Part shown: one piece after another, positions 22,194 to 34,199 of the stretch | Position numbering within the stretch: position 1 is the stretch's first letter | Layout: every line of letters starts with the position of its first letter | DNA from: Hexactinellida sp. DTS-2022 | Taxonomy: Eukaryota; Porifera; Hexactinellida | Direction: 5' to 3' | NCBI GenBank assembly: GCA_028753945.1 | Contig: JAPNXP010000012.1 | Span: 3,906,001-3,970,000, forward strand | Length of the DNA stretch: 64,000 nt | Notes under the pieces: model-generated | Database searches by the model: none | Seen by the model: the letters and a program-made list of their open reading frames with translations, nothing else | Told to the model about the DNA's origin: nothing | Made by a program: the position numbers and the translations under genes

Positions 22194-23021
22194 ATGATAC
22201 AAAATGAAAAGTGGAATGTGGAGACTGAACTTTTGGGGTTTTCGTATGGAGATTCCAAAGATATCAATCAGCCTCGTTTGCGTGCACCTAGAGGAATAGC
22301 AGTAGATGAACGGATTGGCATTATGTACGTGTGTGACATGTTCGATAAGAATATACTCGTATTCAACATGGAGGGAGAACACATCACTTCATTTGGGAAT
22401 AATTTGCTAGGAAAACCATGGGGCATATTGCTACATGGAGATGTGCTATTCGTTACTGATGTCGGTAGGCAGACAGTTGTTAAGTTTCGCGATTTCGTTC
22501 ATGAAGTGCCTCAGACTCCGATCAAGTTCAGATTCCCTCGAGGCATGTCGATAGCCAATAAAACCAATGAACTGTTCATAACAGATGAAGATAACCATCG
22601 TGTTGTGGCCTGCTACACTGATCCTCTACGGTACAGTAGAGTGTTTGCTGCGAATATCCCAAGTCCGTATGATGTGACTATTTGTAATGAAACTCATATA
22701 GTCTACGTTTTGAACACTCGAACTCCTTATATATTCAAATATTCTTTGTCCGGTGAATTGTTAGCTAAATTATTTTACCTTAAGGAAAAGTCAGGACCGT
22801 GGTTCTTTTGTTATTCTTATTATTTTGAATTGTTCATTTTAAGTGATTATCAGAATAGTAATATAAGAATATTCGACTTAGAAGAGAGACTTGTGGAACA
22901 GATTGATGAATTCTCGAACCCAGTGTTTGGCATGGCACTGACATCAGACCTGAGGTTAATAGTTGGATCTTATGATGAGACACACAAGATTAAAATCTTC
23001 CAATTAAAACATTCAATGTAA
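22194..23021 (+). CDS. NHL-repeat beta-propeller protein
   Basis: 275 codons without introns. The protein is a run of NHL-type blades: LRAPRGIAVDERIGIMYVCD at about residues 29-48, then KPWGILLHGDVLFVTDVGRQ, FRFPRGMSIANKTNELFITD, PSPYDVTICNETHIVYVLN and a last blade near the C terminus. Such blades build a six-bladed propeller used for protein or RNA contacts in TRIM-NHL relatives. No RING, B-box or coiled coil is present here. The frame is open for some distance upstream, and a TTTATAG acceptor six bases before the ATG would restore the same phase as the intron of the gene at 34200. A missing 5' exon with a coiled coil is therefore possible. Exact partners are unknown. Confidence 0.8.
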   Translation: MIQNEKWNVETELLGFSYGDSKDINQPRLRAPRGIAVDERIGIMYVCDMFDKNILVFNMEGEHITSFGNNLLGKPWGILLHGDVLFVTDVGRQTVVKFRDFVHEVPQTPIKFRFPRGMSIANKTNELFITDEDNHRVVACYTDPLRYSRVFAANIPSPYDVTICNETHIVYVLNTRTPYIFKYSLSGELLAKLFYLKEKSGPWFFCYSYYFELFILSDYQNSNIRIFDLEERLVEQIDEFSNPVFGMALTSDLRLIVGSYDETHKIKIFQLKHSM

Positions 23022-23366
23022 TTTGAAGTAACGATGGAAACATTTTTTTTAATTTAATGATGAGAATTAATACGTATATTGAAATTATTGTATATTTTAA
23101 TTCAGCTATGGTTTATCATAACTATCTCATGTACCAAAATAATTGTAGTATTTTTATACGTAGTATAAGCAATTGTGTCCTGTCTAAACTTTTCAACTCT
23201 AAAATTTCATTTGGAACACCATAAATGTTTATTACCATTGTAAATGTGATTTCTTATCTTTTGACGGTTTATAGTTACCAAGATTGGTGTGGATCTACAT
23301 ACATTTAGAATTTATTCTCGATTATTATTTAAACCCCGAGCGATTATTTGCGTAAATATGATACAT

Positions 23367-24140
23367 ACCGTATATGCTCTAATAGTAGCCCCTATTCGAA
23401 TAATCGCCTACCTCCAATAATACCCCCCCCCCCCCCCCCCCCAAATTAGCAAATACAAATTTACTATCGGTACCCTGAGTAAATTTCTTTATCTAATATT
23501 AGTTGCAATACGATTATCAACCTTTTATACTAAATAAATGGTATCAACATGTGATATTCTCGAAAAGTCACAAAAATCATTGGTCAGAAAATGGCCTAAA
23601 AAACAATAATCGCCTAGGCTACTATTTGAATACATACATACATACATTCAGATATTATCAATCATTAAGTAAGTTTAGAAGTGTACATTGTTACAATAGA
23701 GGAGCATTGCGCCCACATAATGAGGCTCACCAACCTGCAAGAAGAATCCGTGACCCGCAATAACCCGCCCCGCGCAGAGGTCTGGTACACACTCGAATAG
23801 TAGTACCTACTCAAATAATCAATCCCCTAAGGGAGGTTTCAAATTGAATAATTACTAAATATACTTACATCTAAACTACTTGTAACTCACTAGGAAAATC
23901 CGGGAATATATTATACTGCAACACCACATAAACACTTGAGGACAGTTGGTTAACAGGTTAATGGTATTAACGAGAGTATAGTGGAAATCAAAGGGGGGGG
24001 GGGGGGGTTGCAACCCCCCCCCCTGGATCCGCCACTGAACGTATTCCTCAAATAGAAAATAACAGCTCAACTCAAATGATTTCCCCCCTGCGGGCGAATA
24101 AGATTCATAATCGCCTGGCTACTATTCAAGTAAATACGGT
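23367..24140. mobile_element. MITE-like element with ACCGTAT ends
   Basis: The left end, ACCGTATATGCTCTAATAG followed by TAGCCCC, and the right end, GGCTACTATTCAAGT followed by AAATACGGT, form inverted repeats. The interior has repeated CGAATAATCGCC-type motifs, a poly-C run (23425-23453) and a G/C hairpin near 23992-24021 followed by GGATCCGCCACTG, a lone hAT-like end. The target duplication is not clear. Confidence 0.55.
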
Positions 24141-24159
24141 TTGTACATACTACATATCA

Positions 24160-24322
24160 TGGGCATAGCCATGGGGGGGCCTGGCCCCCCAAAAAATTTT
24201 TACCTGGGCCCCCCAAAATTTCTACAATAACTTTGAATAAGGATAGATTGAGCGTTCGCTCACTGTATTGTAATGACTCATCTGAATAGTGGCCCTAAAT
24301 TTTTTGGTTGGCTACGCCCATG
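24160..24322. mobile_element. Small hAT-like MITE
   Basis: Ends CATGGGCATAGCCATGG and TTGGCTACGCCCATG. Flanks CTACATAT and CTACATAC match at 7 of 8 positions. Internal GGGCC(T/C)GGCCCCCC repeats. Confidence 0.55.
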
Positions 24323-24643
24323 CTACATACACTAATAATATATATATATCACTATTAACACTACGTACATATATGAGGTAATTTACGGGAATTTTAAATT
24401 TGGGACTTTGGTATATTCGAAAGTTGGATATTTTAACACTATCCCGCTCTTTAGTATGTAGAAATGGTTTTACATCCAATTGGAAGTCTGATTGAAAGTA
24501 AAGCAAACATGCCCGGGTTGGCCAGATCCTGTGACCGCATCTGAGCACGGTTGAGATTCTTCAAAAACTACAACCTTCTGCTATACTAACACGTTATTTC
24601 TCAAAATGATGATCAATATAACTTTTTAGTAACAGTCTCTGTA

Positions 24644-24830
24644 GGGGCGGAACGTCCTTTCGAAAGTGGTACGGCGGATAATTTTACTGTAATTGAATGT
24701 GGTCCGGCGATCATTAAATCATTAATTGGATAAATTATCAATTAATTGTTTAACTTCGAACAGTTAGAGGTGGTACAGCTAAGCTGGCCATCCTGAAAAG
24801 TGGTACGGCGCCGTACCGGGTCTGCCGCCC
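24644..24830. mobile_element. Small MITE with AGGGGCGG ends
   Basis: AGGGGCGGAACG near 24644 pairs with CTGCCGCCCCT near 24822-24832, and AGTGGTACGGCG motifs repeat at both ends. GTCTCTGT occurs just outside each end (about 24635 and 24838) and may be the 8-bp duplication. Confidence 0.5.
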
Positions 24831-24904
24831 CTGAGTCTGTCTCTGTAATATTATTATATTAGTATTTATTTATTCTTTCTTAGCATTGTACTAAGTGAAG
24901 TAAG

Positions 24905-25549
24905 ATGCATTTACTATCTATTACAATACTCATTTGTCTCTCTCCTCTATCCTTAACAATCCCACCACAAATTCCTCTGATATTCTCCACAGTTATCAGA
25001 CCGTGGACATTCGGAGCTCCTATAAAGCAACAATTGTCTGCTTGGATGTTTGCTAACTTAACTCAAGCAGACAAGCCATTAATAGCTGAATTTGATTGTC
25101 CTTACAACACAACGGATCCACCGTTCTTATTTATCATTTACATTAATTCTATTGAAGACACTTATTACTTCATTGACGGGACTGTCTGTACAAAGACTCC
25201 GAAGAGGGTGAGCAGAGCTTTCGGATTTCCTCCTTTCATAACACCTAGTATCGTAACAGCTGAGCTTATGAATAAATTCAATTTGAATGCGAATAGGAGT
25301 CTGGAAGAGAGACACGAGCAGTGCCCTGGGCACACGGAGAGTCCCTGCGAGCAGTGGCTAGCAGGGCTAGACAATGGAGATGAGCTGAGGGCGTATATTA
25401 ACGGAGACACGGGTATTCTCTACAGGCTATCTCTCAATAATGTTTCTACATTTACTCTGGATTATGACGTGTTTAGGACTGATAATCCCTTTGGAGTGAA
25501 TGACTACAAACCGCCAGAAAACGTACATTGCAAGTTGCCATTCAGGTAA
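24905..25549 (+). CDS. Secreted glycoprotein, ependymin-like candidate
   Basis: 214 codons. A hydrophobic N-terminal segment (about residues 1-18) looks like a signal peptide. The mature part has five cysteines (65, 95, 140, 148, 209) and four N-glycosylation sites (51, 68, 130, 179). The order resembles the ependymin-related/LolA-like fold: an aromatic YYFIDGTVC strand, an FGFPPFITP turn, a CPGHTESPCEQW loop, then a strand with DTGILYRL and a C-terminal PPENVHC. The family assignment is inference from this pattern. The stop lies inside CAG|GTAACT, which also reads as a splice donor, so the protein could continue into a further exon. The next gene on the same strand begins 0.8 kb downstream. 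Confidence 0.6.
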   Translation: MHLLSITILICLSPLSLTIPPQIPLIFSTVIRPWTFGAPIKQQLSAWMFANLTQADKPLIAEFDCPYNTTDPPFLFIIYINSIEDTYYFIDGTVCTKTPKRVSRAFGFPPFITPSIVTAELMNKFNLNANRSLEERHEQCPGHTESPCEQWLAGLDNGDELRAYINGDTGILYRLSLNNVSTFTLDYDVFRTDNPFGVNDYKPPENVHCKLPFR

Positions 25550-25923
25550 CTATGCTTCAACTATTTCATTTTTTAGTTTTAATATGTATATTGAGTATAT
25601 TTGGAAACTGAGTCAGATTTAGCTCTGTTATTATACCATATGTAGTATATAACTGGCATTAATGCTGTTGTCTTCATTTACTGTTAATAATCGTCAATTT
25701 AAGTTAGGGTCACTTATTGTGAATTACTCTGGACCCAAATGTGTTGTTCAGGACAGAAGTTCATCAAAGCGAATACTCATATAATCTATCCTCCTTACTT
25801 CACGAGTATACTTATTGTTCCTCATTTAATGAATTAGATATCAAGTTATCCACCAAATGATAGCGTATATGCTATATATAGGCGTAGTTTCCGGTAGCGT
25901 TGGTAAGGCCTATTGGCCTAACC

Positions 25924-26092
25924 CAGCGTTTCTTAACAGGGGGCCACGAGGCCTTCGCCAGGGGGCTTTTTATTGAAGGGTAGGGGGCCACGAGGCCTTC
26001 GCCGGGGGGCTTTTTATTGAAGGGTAGGGGGCCACGGGTACTGAGGGTCTCGGTAGGGGGGGCCACGGACCATTAAAAGTTGAGAACCACTG
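25924..26092. mobile_element. 169-bp hAT MITE with internal duplication
   Basis: Starts CAGCGTTTCTTAACAGGGGG and ends AGTTGAGAACCACTG, flanked by GCCTAACC at 25916-25923 and 26093-26100. A ~56-bp GC-rich segment (GGGGGCCACGAGGCCTTCGCC) is duplicated inside. Confidence 0.85.
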
Positions 26093-26357
26093 GCCTAACC
26101 CTACCAATAATTTGCTGTGTCACTTGTATTCTTTCTATTAATACTAATGCAAATAATCCCAAGTTAAACAAATCATGACTCTCCTATCCCTATCCCATAA
26201 ACCTTACCAATCCTTATATAATTATCTCGAGTATGCGTCCTGCCATTGCGATACTATTTTAACAGTAGTGTTATTTAATGCCAGAATAGAAGTTTACCAA
26301 ATTTTATTTATTATTTAATACGCATTTTATTACCTGAAAACGACGCAAAAAAATCTG

Positions 26358-27392
26358 ATGAAACCTGCTGTGGATGCTAAAAAAGTTTCAGGGAGCTTCT
26401 TTATAATTGTTCTTGCCTTATTAACTGCACAAACTGGCTTCGGCTTACACCCAGTGATTGCCAAGAAGCTGGGCGTAGGGATTAACTCCAATCCATTGAT
26501 TTTCTGTATGGTACGGAATATTGGCAGTTTGTCAGTTCTTTGTGTTCTTGCGCTGATCTCAGATGGATGGCTTGGATTCCCGAATTTTAGGGATTCTTTG
26601 GTATTCGTGGGATTGGGAATGACTGGAATATTCGTGGCTCAGGTACTGTACCTACTCGGAGTTACCTTAATTGGCGCTAATTTCGCTTCTATCTTCCAGC
26701 AGATTATCCCCATTTGGACCGCATTCTTAACAGTGCTGATGTGTATAGAGCCGGTGCCTAGCGTAAAGAGACTGGCGACTTGGCTTAGACTAGTGGGACT
26801 TCTGCTCGCTATAGCGGGAGCCGTAGAGATGAGCTTGTTCCATTCAGTCTCGCAGTATTCTACTAACTCGCAGTACTCCTGGCTTGGGTTTGTGTTTTTC
26901 ATTTCTGAAACGCTTATTAAGAGCGTATATGTCATATCCCAGAAGAGATTTATATTTGACCAGCCGGAGAATCAGTGGCGCAGCCATCCAATCTGGGTTA
27001 TAACCTGGAGCTACCTGAGCGGATCTCTGCTGATCAGTCTCTCCAGTCTCTGGTACATTAGCACTCCCGCAGTGTTCTCCATTCCGCAGGAGGAGTGGGC
27101 CGCTCTCGCCTATGCTATACTTATAACCTCCTGTCTCGGGTACTTCCTACTCACCTGGGCGAGCGCAAGGACCAGTGCCAGCATTGTGACGGCCTTCTGG
27201 CCATTCCAAGTAATCCCTTGTTTCATCGCTTCCTATCTCATCAACGGAGAAATGCTCAGTCCATTACAATACATTGGCGCTTCTTTCGTAATTACTGGAT
27301 TGTTTTCTGTTATATTCGGTAGGTACTTGGAAGAGACAGGAGAAAATAAGGAGACCTGTACTAATGGTAACAAAGTTATTAACTCTATTTAG
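26358..27392 (+). CDS. EamA/DMT-family membrane transporter
   Basis: 344 codons, no introns. About ten hydrophobic segments in two five-helix halves, the arrangement of the EamA drug/metabolite transporter superfamily. The first half holds LTAQTGFGLHPVIAKKLG and a long helix, GIFVAQVLYLLGVTLIGANF. The second half repeats the pattern, with YAILITSCLGYFLLTWAS and a final helix GASFVITGLFSVIFG. A charged C-terminal tail (ETGENKETC) is probably cytosolic. The substrate cannot be told from sequence. Overall similarity looks closest to plant- or bacterial-type DMT proteins rather than nucleotide-sugar transporters, but I cannot test this. Start chosen at the first ATG before the first helix. Confidence 0.85.
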   Translation: MKPAVDAKKVSGSFFIIVLALLTAQTGFGLHPVIAKKLGVGINSNPLIFCMVRNIGSLSVLCVLALISDGWLGFPNFRDSLVFVGLGMTGIFVAQVLYLLGVTLIGANFASIFQQIIPIWTAFLTVLMCIEPVPSVKRLATWLRLVGLLLAIAGAVEMSLFHSVSQYSTNSQYSWLGFVFFISETLIKSVYVISQKRFIFDQPENQWRSHPIWVITWSYLSGSLLISLSSLWYISTPAVFSIPQEEWAALAYAILITSCLGYFLLTWASARTSASIVTAFWPFQVIPCFIASYLINGEMLSPLQYIGASFVITGLFSVIFGRYLEETGENKETCTNGNKVINSI

Positions 27393-30300
27393 TAACGTAT
27401 TTTGCATATCTTTACGAAGTCATTGCATTGTATGCTAATTATTAGTAATTAATGATTACACTTTACACATATTCTTATTGCCAATGGAATTATACAAATA
27501 ACTTCATTGGAAATGAAGCTCAATTAAATTATCAGATTAATTAATTAATATATAATTTAAGTTGATATTGTTACGACATTATGCATATTGCTGGACATTA
27601 TGCAAATTGTCTGGTTGGTATGATGGCAATATGCAAATTGCTACAAAAACCAGCATTTTGCATATTGTCTGGGCATTATGCAAAATGCCCAGTTTCGCAT
27701 ATTGCCCATAACATAAATAACTTTAGTTTAGTACTGTTGCTTGATAAAGAGCATAATTGGTATACATATCAACTGGAGTAGTATTTTGTCTATTAACTCC
27801 TTATTTATAGTTCCAATTAGAACTTGTAATAACACCTTTTTGAGATATTTTAATCAAATTAATCTTTTGGGGTTACCAGATTATATTTTATACTTTGCAT
27901 TTTAAGGCCATTGTTCGTTGGAATCTTGTTTCAGCTCCACCGCCCGCGTCAGATTTCACTCCCGCTTGAATATTGTCATTATTGTCATTGTTTCCATTAT
28001 TACACCTACATTTCAAAGTAAGGCCACTGTTGGTTGCCAATTTTATGGTAGGATTAACTATTAACACACTATAAATAGCCATAATTAGCTTGTAAATCAA
28101 AACTATGACAAGCATTATTACCCCCGATTGAATATTTCGTCAATAAGCACACAAAAATTAGAATATTTGCTCAGATAATTATTAAATCGTCATCAAATAA
28201 TGAGATGCCGCCCGCCCGCATCCTCAGATAGACTTCGTGTGGACTGAAACAATATCTTATATATTAAATCACAAAGGTTTTTTTTTGTTTTTGTTTGTTC
28301 GGAATTGATTGAGGAACTGGTAAGAGCTACAGACTTGAAATTTGGTAGGGAGTTGGGAAATGGTGTATCTAGAAACAAGTTCTAATATCTAAGAAAAATA
28401 TTTACATCTTCCCTACCCTAAAGGTGACAAAACTTTAGCCTATTAAATTCGAGGGTTTTCCAGTATGGATTAGCAGCTAGCATTTAATTCGTATAAAAGG
28501 ATTTTAGTGCCTCTATCAATTATTAAGTGTGCGTTATAGAATGCCTATCTGAGACTGTGATTTAATTGGTCGAGAGGAAGTTCATTTATCCAATCAGTCA
28601 TTTGTGTTCCGTGTGTGTTTACCCATACATTTCTATCATTCTATTGTGTCTATTTGATTATTACCAATCAATACAATAACTTCTCCACAGCCCAAAGTCA
28701 GGGGTCCACAGAGTTGTACAGTTCCTTAGTGATATTTAATTAATTTCTATTTGGAGTCGGTTCATTATTATACACGGACATGCGTTAATATCTAGAAAAT
28801 TGTCAGTTATAATTAGCATAAATATTCAACAATACAGGCGCTGATTAGTATTTCCCAATTTATTTTTTATGTCCTTATACGTATATACCTATGGCTAGGC
28901 CCTAGGGCCCATGGATAAATAGACAGCCCTACTCTGAAACAATAGCATTACTGTTATGTGTGTCACTAGCGGTCACCTAAATATCACCCATATGATTCCC
29001 CGTAATATAATCAACCTGTGTATAGGGCCTTTGAATTTTAAGTAATGCCAAGGGGTAAGTATTACAGCCCGTCCTTTTTATTACAAAATGGCAAAAAGCA
29101 TAATGTAGGGAGGGGTATTTAATTTTTGTTAATTTTTCGTTACATAACCGACATTTTTATAGGCTCCTGGAATCAGTTTGAGCTCAATCATGCAAATACA
29201 TTACTCAATTTGCATTAAGTCTATTGGAGTATGTATTTAAAATACAACTGGCATTTAATTTGAAAAGGTATCTGCTTTAAATACAAGCGAGGGCCGCAGG
29301 CCCGAGTGCAAGTTGTAAGAACTCGCGTAGCGCGGGCCAGCAGCTTGTTACTATTAACACTGGACTTTGTGCTGCAAGAATATACCATGAATCAGGGACT
29401 TCGCTAGGATTTTCATTTAGGAGGGGCATTGAAAGTGCGAGGGGGGCAAACATTATATTGGTGTTAGATCTAACAGTTGACGCTACTTTACGAAATACTA
29501 GGCGATTATGATTAGCCTTTCTAGTTTAATGTTTTGAAAAATATGAAAAGGAGCTTACAAACATTAATACATTAACAAGAATTTAACACCCCAGGCCAAC
29601 CCTAGCAAATACTACAGAAAATCTACTTGCTATAATGAGAGGTAAAGTTCTAAAGTAAAAGGTGTATTGGGTTTGTAAAACAGTTGATCGGAAGTTAGAA
29701 CCAAAATTGCCAAAAATAACTAGGTAATATTATAAGGTGTTACCAGATGACAGTCCATTCCAGGCAACCGTATATTATTCCTGTACATCGTACAGGGCTT
29801 CCAACCATTTTGGTTGTTCTGTCCAGGCATACAGGGATGTATTAAATTAGTATATGAATTAATAGTTTGGAAAAATTATTGATTGTCTGTCGAATAATAG
29901 CTAAATTAGCCTACACCCACAAAATGTAGCACTTTGTTTTGTATAATTAACACTCCCTATTCAAGCATACAGGGATTCCCTGTACAGTTTATAAGATTCA
30001 ACATTTTCTCCGTTCCTAATTGATTATTTTGATTTACTATGTCAAACTTAATAAGAATAAATAACATAATCATATAGGATCTTGACATACATAATACAAT
30101 GTTTTGGTAAGTCTAATTGGTTTAGAGTGTAGATTTACTTTTGAGACGCGAGAAAATATTAAGGGTGTCCAGGGATAATAGCCAATGTACATGGGAAAAT
30201 TGGAGCCTCATGACTCAAATGGATTGGCAAGTAATAATTCACAGTTGAATTTAATATCATCAATGGATCAGAGCAATGAAATAGTTACAAAATGTTTTAC

Positions 30301-30581
30301 CAGGGTAGGGCATTGCCCTGGTGCAAGAGTTTACTAGGGGGGCATACGGGACACGAGATTTTCCAATTGCTGCCATGAATTTAGTTAACTTTGATATTAA
30401 ATAGTTTCAATTAAAGACTGTAGTGTTCGAATAGTGTTGGTAGACAGAGCATAGGAGATATGTAGCAAAGGGAAACTCACAGACAATGTGAAACAAATTC
30501 AATAATTGAATGCGAGAAGAACTAATGTGTCTGATAAATATTTACTGTCTGTGCATATATAAACTATTATAATGCATCGCC
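27393..30581. other. Long gene-less stretch with minor repeats
   Basis: No convincing exon. Visible structure: imperfect TTATGCAAATTG/TTTTGCATATTG repeats (27570-27710), a poly-T with GC-rich flanks (28200-28290), a GGCCGCAGGCCCGAG ... AACTCGCGTAGCGCGGGCC block (29286-29335), and a GGGTAGGGCATTGCCCTGG block (30303-30325). Several of these look like ends of unrecognised MITEs. Confidence 0.4.
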
Positions 30582-30660
30582 CATGGCCTACTTAATATAC
30601 GGATACATATGTCGCCGAGAAGGCCATAAAACAAAGAGGCCAGTTTCTAATTTTCAAAAT
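30582..30660. mobile_element. Lone terminus of the 789-bp foldback family
   Basis: CATGGCCTACTTAATATACGG and the following GAGAAGGCCATAAAAC block match the first ~80 bp of 1103-1891 with several differences. The rest of the element is absent. Confidence 0.8.
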
Positions 30661-31161
30661 GGAGAATTGATCTTTATTCGAATAATTAGCATTTATTTAA
30701 CTATTGAATCCTGAATCAATGGGGGGTGGGCACATGCTCCGAATAGCCCCTGGTCGAAAGTATCTTTTCTATAGCATTCTGATCTAACGGCTCAGCTTGG
30801 AAGAGGTTCTAATTCTAATACTCATAGCAATTTGTCTGGCTATCGACGGATCTAATAACCTTATTCAAAGTGGTTATGGCCACAGTAGACTATAAATAAG
30901 TAGTATCACTCCAGAGAGATTTTATCAAAAAGTCGAACAGATAAGCTACCCCACAGGCACTTATATCGTAGTAATTGATAGGGTCCTTTGGGTTTCGTTA
31001 TAAAGGGAGTTTACTGTATACAATGCAATCTCGATTTTCCGAATACCTGGTCCAAATTTTGGTAGATATATCATAATTTATGAAAGTTGCGAATGTTCAT
31101 TCCGACTGACTACTCTAATTCAAATTCAGCAACAGCTAGGATACCATTCTTAGATAAAATT

Positions 31162-31770
31162 AGGTGGTTTTTCTTAAGCCACCAAATTTTGCCTTTGGTG
31201 GCTTGACTAGTCCAACAACAAATGGATTATTTGACTTTGTGTAGATTATATTTTTCGTTGCATAACTTGTTATTAAGCTCTTAAATGAATGTAAATGAAC
31301 GAATTGTATTTTCAGGGTTACTGCTTGAACAATTCTGACGAAACACAATTTAGTTATCAAAAGCAACAGCCTACAACGTCCTAAAACTACGAATTTTTTA
31401 ATTTGGGAGTTTTTTGACAGTCATTGCACCAAAAAATGGTTTTTGTTGTTTTTAAGCTCTTAAATGAATGTAAATGAACGAATTGTATTTCAGGGATACT
31501 GTTTGAACAATTCTGACGAAACACATTTTTTCGCATCAAAAGAAACAGCTAGCAACGTCCTAAAACTCCGAATTTCTTATTTGGGAGTTTTTTGACAGTC
31601 ATTGCACCAAAAAATGGTTTTTGTTGTTTTTAATATTAGTGTAGTTATAAGGCATCAGAAGTTTGTTAATCCATCACTGGTTTGTTAAACCGGCCGTTGT
31701 TTATTCTTTAGTTACCAGAAAAAGTGAGGTGGTGGCTTAGTTAGCCGCCATCAAATTTCATTTTGTCGTG
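31162..31770. repeat. Inverted GGTGGCTTA flanks around a 182-bp tandem duplication
   Basis: AAGCTCTTAAATGAATGTAA starts two adjacent ~182-bp copies (about 31274-31455 and 31456-31638), each ending with AAAATGGTTTTTGTTG. The pair is flanked by TTAAGCCACCAAATTTTGCC on the left and GGTGGTGGCTTAGTTAGCCG on the right, which suggests a single MITE with an internal duplication. Confidence 0.7.
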
Positions 31771-31867
31771 CACTGTAGGATACACCTGTAAATAGCAAGA
31801 TTTAAATTTTCAAAAGGACCCAAAGGTTAAATTCAATTTTATTCCAGTGGCACAACCATACAATTGT

Positions 31868-32190
31868 TCATTTTTTTGATAAAAGCACCAAAATCTGTAC
31901 ACATATACTTTGATGTAGTGCGAACATTTTTGGATATTGAGGCCATTGAAAGAGTGTCTATATCGGCCATGACAGCTCGCCAAAGTTACACGTCCGATAG
32001 TGTTCGCCGGACTTGTTTCCCATAAAAACTTGTTCAAATTAATAAGTAATATCGTTTTTTACTGTGCCGACTATACTATACTATAGTGGCCCAGTATTGT
32101 TATTGTTGAATTCGGGTTCGGATTAAAGTACATGTTCAGAGTAAAGTACATGTGTACTAATTTTGGTGCTTTTATCATAAAAATGAACAA
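31868..32190. mobile_element. Inverted-repeat MITE with a degenerate minisatellite core
   Basis: GATAAAAGCACCAAAATCTG near 31880 pairs with the reverse complement near 32155-32190. The loop around 32063-32098 contains GTGCCGACTATACTATACT, followed by ATAGTGGCCCAGTATTG, a single reverse-strand copy of the array minisatellite. Confidence 0.65.
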
Positions 32191-32369
32191 TCTGTTGAAA
32201 TTTTAAGGCTATGCGCCTGGACTATTTTTACTTCCAATTTTGGCTCATCATATGCTGGATCTAGACGGCGAATCCAAATGATTTTTTTTAACAGGAATAG
32301 AACTATTACATTGCCGGCGCCACGTATTATGAGGTGTGGGTGTAGTGGGTGTCACTGTATAGTCTAGTG

Positions 32370-33292
32370 CAGTGTTTCTCAACGTGGGCGATATCGCCCC
32401 CTAGGGGGCGATAAAAAGGTTAGGGGCGATTTAATTCACTTTAGCTAGAATCTAAAATTTACATGTTCAGCATTTCGGCTATTCTTGAACTAATTCAATC
32501 CCGATCTGAAATATCTTGCACTGGGCACAATCAAGGGCCTCGATAATGGGGGATCCTCGACCCCCTGAAATCAATACATTCGTGCGAGAGTCTCATTTCT
32601 CTCCCCCAATATTTGTGAACCTCATGTATTTATTTCCCCTAAAATCAATGATAAATTGTTGTCTTAAAATTATTTAGTTATACTCAATGTTATTTGATTT
32701 CCTCTTCTCTCCTAAAAAATTTTCTCGCTCGCTGCGCTCGCTCGTTTGTTAAATCCAGGTATTCTTAGATGAAGAGGAAATCAATTAGTAATTATATACA
32801 ACTAAAATACTTGTGCTTCTCCCCCCGACCCAATCTGCTTTTTAAATCTACGCCCCTGGGCTCCATGCCCAACTTTCACACTAAACATGGTTGTCAAATG
32901 TAAATATACCGATATTACTGTATTTCCCCGAATAAGCGCCTCGGTGCTTATTGATTTCATGGTCAAAATTTGGACTCATTTTTTCATGAAATTTCCAGAA
33001 AATAATATTAAGGTGCATTCTAATTACCCAGCGAGATTAAACATCCTATAATTGCCTAGATCACAACAATTCCATTGCAGTTAGCATTTATTGGGAATAA
33101 ATTTTAACATACAGATACCATTTTTATAGAGCCGTGCTTTTTTAAGCCGAGGCGCTTTTTCGGGGAAATACGGTTTATAGAATATCTGTCTTAGTTGCTT
33201 GGTTCTTTTTTATGTTAAAATTGGAGGGGGGCGATAAGCACTGGCACTATTCGCTAAGGGGGCGATCGACTGAAAAAGGTTGAGAAACACTG
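32370..33292. mobile_element. 923-bp hAT non-autonomous element
   Basis: Starts CAGTGTTTCTCAACGTGGG and ends GGTTGAGAAACACTG, flanked by GTCTAGTG at 32362-32369 and 33293-33300. GGGGGCGAT motifs lie near both ends. Another element (about 32917-33174) is nested inside. No transposase frame is visible. Confidence 0.9.
32917..33174. mobile_element. MITE nested in the hAT element
   Basis: ACTGTATTTCCCCGAATAAG and CTTTTTCGGGGAAATACGGT form the inverted ends, with GCGCCTCGG/CCGAGGCGC just inside. The target duplication is uncertain. Confidence 0.7.
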
Positions 33293-33300
33293 GTCTAGTG

Positions 33301-34199
33301 GGTGTCACTGTCCAAGCACCGCTTCATTTCCTTGAGGAAGTGGGTGTCCGGACACCCAGGACACCCCCTGTACAAGTGGTATCTCAGATCGCTTATCGTA
33401 TGAGCTTCAATTCCAATCGATAGAAGCAATTCCAAACTAGACAATACAACTTTTACTTGGCACAATCTAACTATTGGGACTTGGGAGATGGTTTGTAGCA
33501 GATAATAGTAATTATCGGGTCTCAGTATTCTTAAGAGGGTCTCAGTACTCTCCAGTTCGTTTCTAAAGTATGTATCGGGTAGTTTAGAGCTGGGGCATGA
33601 TGACTTGGTGGATAGACGATCTAGACAGTGAGACTATTATCATTAGCTACTAGGGGACTCAATTAACTATGATACGTACCATGAAAAGTATAAGTGACTT
33701 CACAAAGAATAAATATATAAATATTTATTACAAAATAGAGCTAACTTCGTTAACATTTTTTTTGGGGCAAACAAGTTAGAAAATATAATACAAATTATTG
33801 TTACCTCTCAATTAGAAGGGTTATCTTATAATTTCGGGTACTTTTGGAAATATTTCTTCAGTATTCTACATAAATTGTTATTGCAATTACAATCACCAAT
33901 AACTTTAATATATTTGGATTTAGCAGTACGTATTTATGATCCCAAAACCTGGGAAATGTCGCATTGTTCCACACGGCACAAAGTAAATTGAGTAAAAATC
34001 TCAAAAATAAATTATCCTCGTGCATCGAAAATGTCTAACATAAAAAGTTGGATCATTTATATCGAATATAATATACTACATACATCCTGATTTTATTTGA
34101 CAACCCTTGTGCCTTGTCTATTAACAAGTAGTCCCAGTCAAGGGATTGGTAAGTTAATCCTATTCTGCACTGATTCTCTTAGTTAATTTCTCGATATTT
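33301..34199. other. Spacer and promoter region upstream of the coiled-coil/NHL gene
   Basis: No exon is recognised. The sequence around 33301-33390 (GTGGGTGTCCGGACACCC) is a small palindrome. The ~500 bp before the start codon at 34200 are AT-rich with no obvious repeat, so they may hold the promoter. Confidence 0.35.

Noticed and set aside
27888-28115. 75-codon minus-strand frame with an Asn/Asp run
   Set aside because: Low-complexity, no recognised domain and no splice context.
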